This document shows positions 1 through 7,417 of a stretch of DNA of 64,000 bases, one piece after another (positions within the stretch are counted from its first letter, which is position 1; each line of letters begins with the position of its first letter). Source of the stretch: Hyalangium gracile. Lineage in GTDB: Bacteria; Myxococcota; Myxococcia; Myxococcales; Myxococcaceae. The stretch spans positions 62,001-126,000 of the forward strand of contig NZ_JAHXBG010000016.1 in the NCBI RefSeq assembly GCF_020103725.1, written 5' to 3'. Both the position numbers and the translations under genes were made by a program. The notes beneath the pieces were generated by a model. That model was not told the DNA's origin. It saw only the letters and a list, made by a program, of their open reading frames with translations, and did no database searches.

Positions 1-1
1 T

Positions 2-636
2 GCCGACCGCATGGCGCGTGAGGGCTTCTACGGCCCGCAGGCGCCGGATGGCACCACGCTGCGCGAGCGCCTGCTGGAGGGTGTCTCGGTGAGCTCTTCG
101 GTGGCCGAGAACCTGGGGTGGGGCTCCGGGCCGCTCGCGGCGCACTTCGGCATCGAGCTGCTCTCCGAGTCGCGCCGAAACCTGCTCTCGCCGAAGCTGC
201 GCCTGGTGGGCATCGGCCTGGCCTGGAAGCCTTCGAAGGAGGGGGGGCGCGAGGCGCTCGTCGTCGAGGTGATGGCGAGCGATTCACCCGTGCATCTCCA
301 GGCTGGCAGCCCGGGCGAGGAGGCCTACCAGACGGTGGCGCGGCTGCGCGCGCTGCCGCGCGAGGCGAAGCGCCCTGCCCTCGTGCGCAGCCCGGTGCTG
401 GTGTCCCTGGCGGCAGAGGTGGCCCGAAGCAATCACGCGCCTGGCGAGGTGGTCCACACCGCCCTGTACGAGCGAGCGATGAAGGTGCTCCCGGAGGCGC
501 GCACGGTGGCCATCGAGCTCTACGAGGTGGCGGATGTGCTGAACCTGCCACGCGCCGCGGCGCAGGCGGACGCACCACCTCGCACGTGGGCGCGGCAGTG
601 GTGCGCACCGAGGCTGGCAAGGGGGCGCCCACGTAA
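2..636 (+). CDS. CAP/SCP-domain protein, 5'-partial, probable frameshift near its end
   Basis: The frame is already open at the left edge, so the true N-terminus lies outside the window. The visible part resembles a CAP (cysteine-rich secretory/PR-1) domain: an AENLGWG block (ENIA-like), then RRNLLSPKLRLVGIGLAW, which matches the family's 'NLL.P....VGIG' core. CAP proteins are usually secreted; in bacteria the molecular role is mostly unknown. Around 555-585 the reading appears to move from frame 2 to frame 1: frame 2 runs on into low-complexity Arg/Pro sequence to 757, whereas frame 1 gives SHVGAAVVRTEAGKGAPT and a stop at 636, a better CAP-like end. A single lost base would explain this; a sequencing error or real decay cannot be told apart. 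An IS66 remnant follows directly. Confidence 0.55.
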
Positions 637-644
637 CGGGTGGC

Positions 645-865
645 CCTCGTCTACGCCGCCGGACCAACACCATATCGCGGATTGCCGCTCGACATGGTTT
701 CATCAGTGGATACAACTGGATTGTTCAAGAAGAGGCACAGCCCGTCCCACAGTTTGAGCATGTGCTCAAGGGCCTTGCGAAACGCGCTGCCAGGGTCGGC
801 TCGCTAGGCGATCGCCCACTGACAGATGCGCTCGACCAAGGGGGCCGACTGTCGTCGGACAGATA
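645..865 (-). pseudogene. IS66-family transposase remnant (C-terminal part)
   Basis: Reading the minus strand from about 865, the translation gives QSAPLVERICQWAIA, an in-frame TAG (804-806), RADPGSAFRKALEHMLKLW and DGLCLFLNNPVVSTDE. After a frameshift it gives AAIRDMVLVRR. This order (PLVE.I..W, PGSAFRKAL.YML.LW.GL..FL..P.VP.D, ER.IR..V.GR) matches the C-terminal half of one IS66 transposase subgroup. The catalytic DDE residues and the N-terminus are not present, and at least one stop and one frameshift interrupt it, so it cannot make a working transposase. No terminal inverted repeats were found. It sits beside the lower-G+C island at 1183-6503 and may mark past insertion there. The family match is from memory of the motif, not from a search. 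Confidence 0.65.
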
Positions 866-1182
866 CCTTCGATGAGCAGGCAGCAAGCGGTGACGTCCAG
901 GACGTAGAGGTCATCGGCCGCAGTGGCACGGTAGCGAGCGACGGCGAGGGCGAATCCCGGATTCCCGCCACCACCACTTGCACGCCATGCTTACGGTTGA
1001 TTAGCAACTTCCTCCATTCGTGCTGCACGTATGTCGCACGCGAGCGCCAGTGGCAAGGTCGTGTCAGCCAATCCGCCCCCTCCCGGCCGATGCCCGCCCA
1101 CTTGCGGGCACGACGCAGCGGTCACTCCAGCTTGCCCGTCGCAAGCGGCTGCCGCAGGCCCGACAAGGGCCACTACCAAAGA
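866..1182. other. Intergenic stretch with no supportable gene
   Basis: Short open frames exist on both strands but none has a recognisable domain, convincing start or codon pattern. On the minus strand a fragment reading AADDLYVLDVTACCLL looks protein-like but is broken by stops, so it may be more decayed mobile-element sequence next to the IS66 remnant. Confidence 0.4.
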
Positions 1183-4100
1183 TTACCGCTCATCAAGCTT
1201 CTCTAGTTCGGCCTTTTTCCGCTCATCTTCCCGCTCACGAACTTCATTCCGTCGAAGGCGGGCAGCAAGCATCGCCGCCCAAGATCTAAATTGCTTCGGA
1301 AAGGTTTGTTCAGAAGCCCATCCCTCAAGCGCATGCGCCTGCTTGGCATAATGCTCAGAGACAGGACCCCAAAAAGTACCCGAGAGGAACTCAGCACTGA
1401 AAGCAGAAGCAAATGTGCTCGACGCGCCAAATCGCTCGAACATTGCCAATACCATGGGCAATGGAGCAGTAGGAACTATCATAGCCAGCACAGCTTGAGC
1501 TGGCTTGCCCTTATTCTGTGCCCACTCAAGGACAGCATCGACACCAAGTGCTTCGACTACCTCGGGCCCCAACAGCCTGACAACTCTCGGGTTGTACTCT
1601 TCTCCCACAACAGCATGCCCAAGACTTCTCATTGCCAGTTTCGAACCTACAGCAACAATGCACTCCTTGAAGACTTCAACAGCTTCATCATCAAACGCAA
1701 TCCAATCATGCTTGTTTACGTTATCAAGCAGCATTGCCCCGATTTCAAAGGCACGTTTGGGCAGCGCGGCTCTCGCAACCTTGGCCCATTGGTGCGAACT
1801 GTGCCGCGGAACTCCCAGTCCTCTCTCAGTAAGTTCAAGCAGCAAATCACTATCCAACGACACCTTGCCATGAATAGCCATGCGTGCCGCATCAAGCGCA
1901 ACTTCAACGCCCTCTGAACTATGCTCCAAGAGTGCACGCATAAGGACAGTCAAACCAACCTTATCAACGCGCGACGTCCATCCACCCAATTGAATTCCTG
2001 CGAGCCAACTGGGTGCAATCTGATGACGTCTGATGCGTTCACCAACATCTTCAAGAATGGCGCGACTGGGCTCAATCCCTGGAAGTGTCCGGCTACCCAC
2101 CTCTACAAAAAAGCGATCACCTGAGGATAGGAGAGACAGCAAGAACTCCTGCTCCTGTGAACGTGAATGAAGATTACCCGACAGGTAGATGGAAGCGACC
2201 CATGCCGCTCGACTGTTGCCCCTCTGCCGCATGACTGAGCCCCAGAGATTTCGGCCCACATCAGCTCGGCCAAGTTCATATGCAAATGGCCCTGAGTTTT
2301 GTGCCTGCTCTGAAAGCAAGATCGAGACAACCTGATCCCCTAGGTCAGAGACGAGAACACGCCGCGCAAGTTCTGCCAAGCCAGGCCGCTGCCGGAGGCC
2401 AAACTCGGAGTGTTCATTTTCAAGGAGATCCCAACCTCCCGTAGCAAATCTGACTTCAGTCAACAAATCACTTGGTAGTTCTGCATAGAGGCGCTTTACG
2501 TCCTCCATGGCTTCGGGAGTAACTCTCTTCGCATCCCACGCGATAGCATGCTCTAGTTCTTCACGAACGATTGGCAATCCAAGCCCAACCAAACGAAGCG
2601 CATTTAGCGCCTCCACATGCAAGCCAACCCACAGCAATGAGCGGAAGTTTTGCACGATCTGCTTTGCGGCATTTCCCCTGATAGAACTATCATCATCAGC
2701 CAATGCTGCGGAGACAAAGTCGAGCGCCTCCCTTTTCGCAGCAAGCTTTTCGCCAAGAGACCGCGGCCTCCAACTTTTGCGAAGGTCTCGACCAAGAGGG
2801 GAAACAATCCCAGTCTCCCGAATCTCCAATCCCGACGCCACGGCATTAACCAGCAAGCGTCGAACTGGAACAACTCCTCTAGCAAAAAACTCCCGTGCAG
2901 TCTCGACTCGCTCTACATATGAAACCTGAGTCGGAGCGAGATGAATCAAGAATACCGCCTCAATCGATCCAGTTGCATTGTTGGCAACACCCGGTTCGGC
3001 CTCATCACATGCAAGGCGAAGCATTTGCTCAAAGGCGAAGCGGAACCAATCCGGATGCCACAGAAGTTCAAGCAGCAGATAGACGAGAGCACGGCGGACT
3101 GACACAGGGACATCGTTTATTTCAACTAACCGGCCCCATCGCTCAACCAAGGCCGCCGTACTAGATGTCGCAACCCGCGCAAGGCGGCAAACAGCACGGG
3201 CCACATGCTCATTCTCAAGCGATCGTATCTCGGCGAACGTGGGACTATCAAGAACGAGTTGCCCAACCAAGTGTTGAGCTCTTTGAACTCCCTCATCGAC
3301 AAACCTATTCAGGCGTGGCGCGGCCAAGTTCAAGAGTTCGGGAGGCGCCCCTTGGAGCATACGCAGCGTAGCATCAAATGAATCACGAAGAAGAACAGTA
3401 ACGAGCCAGTCTTGCAGCAACTCTGGGGTCACATAGCAGTACGGTTCCGCACGTGAAACGAATCCTCTTCTTTCTGCCTCACCGCGAACGAAATCCGCGT
3501 CGACTCGCGAAACGCCAAGCCTGCGTGCCACGTATTCAAACTGCTGTGCGACTTCGCCCGAGAAGCCGACTCTGGTGAACAGTGCCATCATCTTGAAAAG
3601 CTTGAGACTCTCATCGCCCCTGAGAACAACGCGCAAGTAATCGGAGACAAGTCGCTTTTCATCCAAGCGTTCAAGACGCTCGTTGTCAGCACTGGCTATC
3701 GCATCGGCTAGCAGCAAGGCAAGCTTGACATAGCCTCCCGTCTTCAGCGCGACCCATGCTGCTCTCTCTGGTGGCATAGACGGGTGCTTTGCGAGCAGGA
3801 CTCTTTCAACCGATGGCGAATCGAGTCGTTTGACAGCGATAACAGTTGTCTCTGGCCCGTATGTCCCTTCTGTCTCGTCTTCAATATGACCAATTGAAAT
3901 CAGCCGTACCCTATCGAAGACATGTCCGAATGCAGACACCAGTTCTCGCAATTCGGCATCGCGGCACTCATCGACAACGAGAATGCACTCCCAATCGCTA
4001 CTTGCAGCCTGCGCGAGAAATCCCCCTGGGATGGCGTTTTTGCCGGGGGCGTAGAGAACAACAGGGAGAATCTCGGCAATGCGAAGTGCTTCCAGAACAA

Positions 4101-5052
4101 GCCGCGTCTTGCCTATCCCAGGAGACCCTAGAACTCGAATATTACTAGCGCGAGTCGTGCTGGGTGCTCTCAGCCACTCCATGATTTGACGCATTTGCTC
4201 GGTTCGACCGCTCGACGCTTGGAACTCGGTGTCGTGCGGGTATTCCTTCGACCATTCTATCCCAGCCTTCATGCTTCCGAATGCGTCGGCCGAACCTGTC
4301 AGAGCAGCGACCAATCGAGCGATACTTGGATAACGCCGTGCGTGTTCCTCCAAGCTTGACTGACCTACAAAAACCGCACGTTCTGTCTTCGCAACCTTCT
4401 TGAGGTCTTCTCTAACGCGAACTTGTCCACTGGCTGTATTGGGCTGTTGCGCTACAAGAATGTAACTACCGTTGATTTTCAGCGCCTTCTGGACAGCCGA
4501 CTTCTTAATTTCTCTTCTGATTTGCTCAAGTGTAGGTGCACGCTTTTCAGCCTTAAGTTGCCAGATAGCTACTCCTTCCGGAATCAACTTGGATGCTCGC
4601 GACGAAGAAGGAGGAACAGAGGTGCAGAAGTAAGTTGTAACTGCATCTGCTCCTTGGTCGGCAGCCTTCATTTCATCGCCGAAAGTCGCCTCTCCACTCG
4701 TGAATGATGTGTCATTTCTCTCACACCTGATCAGCGCCTTCACGAACTCCTTGAATTGCTCTTCAGGTAAATTGGCAATATCAGCGGCTCGCACCATAAA
4801 CGGAACCCGATAGGCAGCCTTCTGTAACCCTCCACCTTGAGAAGCAGACCTCACTGCACCACGCTGATTTGCCGCCTGTATATCTCCGCGACTCCTCCTT
4901 CTCGAACGCGGCTTTGCCTTGCCGATGGCTCTCTTGGCAGTCTTCTTGGCGGCTTTGGCAGTCTTCTTGGCGGCTTTCGTCGCAGTCTTCTTCGTCGTCA
5001 CGGCTGTTCCCGACTTCTCGCTGGCTGCTAGCTCAGTTAACGTACTAGCCAT
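1183..5052 (-). CDS. Giant STAND-type NTPase with nuclease-like N-terminus and histone-H1-like tail
   Basis: A 1289-residue protein, probably an anti-phage defence effector. Order: residues ~15-55 are rich in Lys/Ala/Thr/Arg (AAKKTAKAAKKTAK), like histone H1 or AlgP tails. Residues ~85-240 carry GADAV (D~136) and WQLKAEK (Q~165, K~167), a D...QxK pattern like Mrr-type PD-(D/E)xK nucleases. A P-loop GSPGIGKTR (~309-317) and Walker B ILVVDECRD (~357-365) follow. About 800 helical, HEAT/TPR-like residues complete the protein, the usual sensor part of STAND NTPases. ATG at 5052 is chosen over the TTG one codon upstream; ATG at 4797 would remove the tail. Base and codon use are visibly less G+C-rich than in the flanking genes, suggesting transfer. 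The next gene upstream on this strand is a second nuclease-like gene, 179 bp away. Nuclease activity and defence role are inference. Confidence 0.75.
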   Translation of the reverse strand: MASTLTELAASEKSGTAVTTKKTATKAAKKTAKAAKKTAKRAIGKAKPRSRRRSRGDIQAANQRGAVRSASQGGGLQKAAYRVPFMVRAADIANLPEEQFKEFVKALIRCERNDTSFTSGEATFGDEMKAADQGADAVTTYFCTSVPPSSSRASKLIPEGVAIWQLKAEKRAPTLEQIRREIKKSAVQKALKINGSYILVAQQPNTASGQVRVREDLKKVAKTERAVFVGQSSLEEHARRYPSIARLVAALTGSADAFGSMKAGIEWSKEYPHDTEFQASSGRTEQMRQIMEWLRAPSTTRASNIRVLGSPGIGKTRLVLEALRIAEILPVVLYAPGKNAIPGGFLAQAASSDWECILVVDECRDAELRELVSAFGHVFDRVRLISIGHIEDETEGTYGPETTVIAVKRLDSPSVERVLLAKHPSMPPERAAWVALKTGGYVKLALLLADAIASADNERLERLDEKRLVSDYLRVVLRGDESLKLFKMMALFTRVGFSGEVAQQFEYVARRLGVSRVDADFVRGEAERRGFVSRAEPYCYVTPELLQDWLVTVLLRDSFDATLRMLQGAPPELLNLAAPRLNRFVDEGVQRAQHLVGQLVLDSPTFAEIRSLENEHVARAVCRLARVATSSTAALVERWGRLVEINDVPVSVRRALVYLLLELLWHPDWFRFAFEQMLRLACDEAEPGVANNATGSIEAVFLIHLAPTQVSYVERVETAREFFARGVVPVRRLLVNAVASGLEIRETGIVSPLGRDLRKSWRPRSLGEKLAAKREALDFVSAALADDDSSIRGNAAKQIVQNFRSLLWVGLHVEALNALRLVGLGLPIVREELEHAIAWDAKRVTPEAMEDVKRLYAELPSDLLTEVRFATGGWDLLENEHSEFGLRQRPGLAELARRVLVSDLGDQVVSILLSEQAQNSGPFAYELGRADVGRNLWGSVMRQRGNSRAAWVASIYLSGNLHSRSQEQEFLLSLLSSGDRFFVEVGSRTLPGIEPSRAILEDVGERIRRHQIAPSWLAGIQLGGWTSRVDKVGLTVLMRALLEHSSEGVEVALDAARMAIHGKVSLDSDLLLELTERGLGVPRHSSHQWAKVARAALPKRAFEIGAMLLDNVNKHDWIAFDDEAVEVFKECIVAVGSKLAMRSLGHAVVGEEYNPRVVRLLGPEVVEALGVDAVLEWAQNKGKPAQAVLAMIVPTAPLPMVLAMFERFGASSTFASAFSAEFLSGTFWGPVSEHYAKQAHALEGWASEQTFPKQFRSWAAMLAARLRRNEVREREDERKKAELEKLDER

Positions 5053-5231
5053 CAATGACTTTGTCGGCTCTCTAATGGTCAGGAATTCCGCAATTCAGAC
5101 CTTCGCCTGATGTTTGCGCCCCACTCATCATTAGAGTGAACAATGCACACCAAGGTATATTCATTTTGCTCGAACAAATTGGACCGACTCCTGTCACTAT
5201 GCCTGCTCGCCCCACCAGAAATTCCCTCCCC

Positions 5232-6503
5232 TCACAGTGGCTGTGTCTCTTTGAGAGCTGCGGCCGCCTCGCTCGTCACTTCATCTTTGCTGGCCTTCGA
5301 GAGCTCCAGGCTCCGCAGAACGAGCGCCTTCAAAGCCCAGATTTGCGCGATGTTATCGATGTAGACGCGTGAGACCCCAAACGTGGAGGGAGCCTCTTCA
5401 ATCACGAAACCGGAAACGAGCTGCTTTGCTTCCTCTGCAGGCACCCATGTAACGATGCTCTTGCGCCTAGCGTTGCTGAAGAAGCGCAAGAACCACTTGG
5501 TGGGCTTGCGGTAGGAGATATTGAAGTAGCCCGTCGTGTCCCTGTAGAGGATCTCTTCCGGGTTGGTGCCCCCTTTGCCGCAGATGTCCCGAATGAGGCC
5601 GAAGAAGTCGAGTTCCTCCTGAGTCGTCTCGATGGCCATGCGCTGCTTCTCTTCAGCAGGAGTCGCTTTTGCATCCTCGAACGGTTTTGCTGATTCGAGC
5701 TTGATGACGTTCTGGGGCAGTTCCCCCGATGTCTCGGTTGTCTCGCGTAGGCGCTGGATGCGCTCCTTGAGCTTGTCGAGAAAGTCGTCGCCCATGACAC
5801 GGAGCAGAGCGGGTTCGATCGCTTCCTTCGCGACCTCGCCGAGCCGGGTCATCACCGCGCCCGTCCGCTTTCCTTTGTAGACCTCCTCCGTCAACCACCG
5901 CATGAAGCCCTCGTTCTCGGCAGGAGCCTTCAGGGCCGCCGCGAGCCTGTCGATCATCGCCTGGCGGTAGCGGCTGTTCTCCGCATCCGTCACCAGGGTC
6001 TCGGCATTGAAGGAATCCCGGCTGAACTTTGAGAGGAACTTCGCCACTTTGGACCAGTCGGTCTTGGTGTCCTCCAGAGAGAAGCTGAAGAAGGGTTCGC
6101 GATCCATCTGGTTCGGGTTTTCGAGATCACCGAAGAAGAGGTAGTGACACCCATCCGTAATTATCCCGAAATGGAGATCCGCCATCTGCGCGATGTACCG
6201 GGCCAGTTGTTGCGACTTGGCCATCAGGTCCGTGCCGAGTGGCTTCGTCTCGATCACCATCAAAGGCTTGGTGCCTGCCTGATCGAAGATGGCGAAGTCC
6301 ATCCGGTCCTGCAGGCGCTTCCCATCTCCCTGGGTGAACTCCGCCGCGTATTCGAGGCGAACTTCCTTGGGAGTATTGGGGTCGTAGCCAAGCAACCTGA
6401 TGAAGGGGACCACCAGCGCCATCTTGGCGGTCTCTTCGTTGGTGATGTACTCCCGGTTCTCGTTGAATCGCTTGACCAGATCGAGCAACTGGTTGGCTTC
6501 CAT
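5232..6503 (-). CDS. Stand-alone HsdR N-terminal-type restriction nuclease
   Basis: A 423-residue protein resembling the N-terminal nuclease domain of type I restriction R subunits (HSDR_N family). The visible PD-(D/E)xK core is D69 in RMDFAIFD and E85-T-K87 in VIETKPLG. The N-terminus (helical, then FIRLLGYDP) is typical of the family. There is no helicase motif, so the protein is a nuclease-like module only; residues ~200-423 form a second region I do not recognise. It is the first gene of a minus-strand pair with the STAND NTPase, so the two probably act together. Its G+C is intermediate between the NTPase gene and the genomic background. No methyltransferase or specificity subunit is nearby, which argues against a classical type I system. 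ATG at 6503 is the only good start. Confidence 0.75.
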   Translation of the reverse strand: MEANQLLDLVKRFNENREYITNEETAKMALVVPFIRLLGYDPNTPKEVRLEYAAEFTQGDGKRLQDRMDFAIFDQAGTKPLMVIETKPLGTDLMAKSQQLARYIAQMADLHFGIITDGCHYLFFGDLENPNQMDREPFFSFSLEDTKTDWSKVAKFLSKFSRDSFNAETLVTDAENSRYRQAMIDRLAAALKAPAENEGFMRWLTEEVYKGKRTGAVMTRLGEVAKEAIEPALLRVMGDDFLDKLKERIQRLRETTETSGELPQNVIKLESAKPFEDAKATPAEEKQRMAIETTQEELDFFGLIRDICGKGGTNPEEILYRDTTGYFNISYRKPTKWFLRFFSNARRKSIVTWVPAEEAKQLVSGFVIEEAPSTFGVSRVYIDNIAQIWALKALVLRSLELSKASKDEVTSEAAAALKETQPL

Positions 6504-6764
6504 TCTATACCTCCATAGGAACCTTGGGAGGTCCCCCCATTGAGCTGCTTGAGCTTACACCAGAAAGCGCGGGACCTCGCGTGCTCGGACACGAGTTCAC
6601 CGCCACCGAGCGAGCAGACCGAGGCCTCGACAGAACCTCTCGGGTGGAGAGATGGCTTGGAGGATCACGAAGTATATGCGGATAGAAGTCAGTGAGCCCT
6701 GGTAAACCGGGGAACCCAGGCCGCTCGCGCTTGGAAGCGGATTGACCCATCCACGGAGGGGTAC

Positions 6765-7169
6765 ATGGGGCTGCTGGACAAGATGATCGGCCATGCCGAC
6801 GTCAACGCGAAGTCGTCCTACAACCTGGAGCGATTCCTGAGCGAGGGCGAGACGGTGCTGGCCGTGTTCCGCTTCGCTCGTGACGAGATCGCCGTGACGA
6901 CCAACGGCATCTTCACCGTCGACGTCCAGGGCATCTTCGGCGGGAAGAAGGAGTACAAGTACTTCCCCCTCAAGGGCGTGAAGTACGTCGCCTACGAGAG
7001 CGCCGGCACCTTCGATACCGACGCCGACATCAAGATCGGTGTCGATGGCAACACCGAGCTCGTCAACAACGTCGCGGTCAACAAGCCGCTGTCCTTCAAG
7101 ATCCCCAAGTCCCAGGCGGCCGAGGGCGAGCGCTTCTTCAAGCTGCTGAAGGCTGCCCTGGACGCCTGA
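6765..7169 (+). CDS. Bacterial PH-domain (bPH_1/DUF1696) protein
   Basis: A 134-residue protein covering almost exactly one bPH_1 domain: the ITTNGIF-like strand (AVTTNGIFTVDVQGIFGGKK), YKYFPLKGVKYVAYESAG, then FDTDADIKIGV, which follows the family pattern 'D.F.FTNKRLI..D.QG..GKK..Y.SIPY..I..F..ETAG.FDLDAELKI'. No signal peptide or membrane segment, so it is cytoplasmic. The biochemical role of this family is unknown; it forms oligomeric rings in solved structures. It stands alone: the upstream 260 bp separate it from the divergent defence island, and downstream lies a dispersed repeat copy. The gene has normal high G+C, so the island boundary lies between 6503 and 6765. Confidence 0.85.
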   Translation: MGLLDKMIGHADVNAKSSYNLERFLSEGETVLAVFRFARDEIAVTTNGIFTVDVQGIFGGKKEYKYFPLKGVKYVAYESAGTFDTDADIKIGVDGNTELVNNVAVNKPLSFKIPKSQAAEGERFFKLLKAALDA

Positions 7170-7184
7170 GCGCACAGGTTGAGT

Positions 7185-7380
7185 CATTCCGAGCAACTTC
7201 TTGCACCTGGAGGGAGGCGCCTGTGCCCAGGCAACTGCCCTGCCAGGGAGGAGCCCTGTGAGCGGACCGGTTCCCAACTGGTATGACAAGCAGACCAGTA
7301 CGGACAAGTTGCGCCCGGCACGAGGGCGGACCGGACGCGGGGGCAGACTCGAGCGCTCTGCCCGTTTCAGGTGGCGCAGC
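7185..7380 (+). repeat. Dispersed intergenic element, copy 1
   Basis: About 196 bp that recur at 16482-16678 in the same orientation, with long identical blocks: CTGGAGGGAGGCGCCTG, CAACTGGTATGACAAGCAGA, CGCCCGGCACGAGGGCGGAC and CTGCCCGTTTCAGGTGGCGC. Inverted arms are present (CGCCC/GGGCG; ACTGGT/ACCAGT). This copy lies between the convergent bPH_1 and DMFase-like genes. It has no consistent reading frame on either strand and no transposase. Orientation is given by convention only. It may be a structured RNA or a non-autonomous mobile element. Confidence 0.8.
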
Positions 7381-7417
7381 CCTGGCAGACGTCGCGAAAG
7401 GACTTCTTCGAGCCTGC

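Noticed and set aside
804-1028. Minus-strand 74-codon frame as an intact gene
   Set aside because: Its end is the IS66 remnant interrupted by a stop and the rest has no recognisable domain.
4890-5010. Repetitive DNA as possible mini-satellite or CRISPR-like array
   Set aside because: The repetition follows from the lysine/alanine codons of the tail; there are no spacers of uniform length.
7185-7380. Idea that the dispersed repeat is a retron msr-msd region
   Set aside because: No reverse transcriptase gene is adjacent to either copy and the two copies sit beside unrelated genes.
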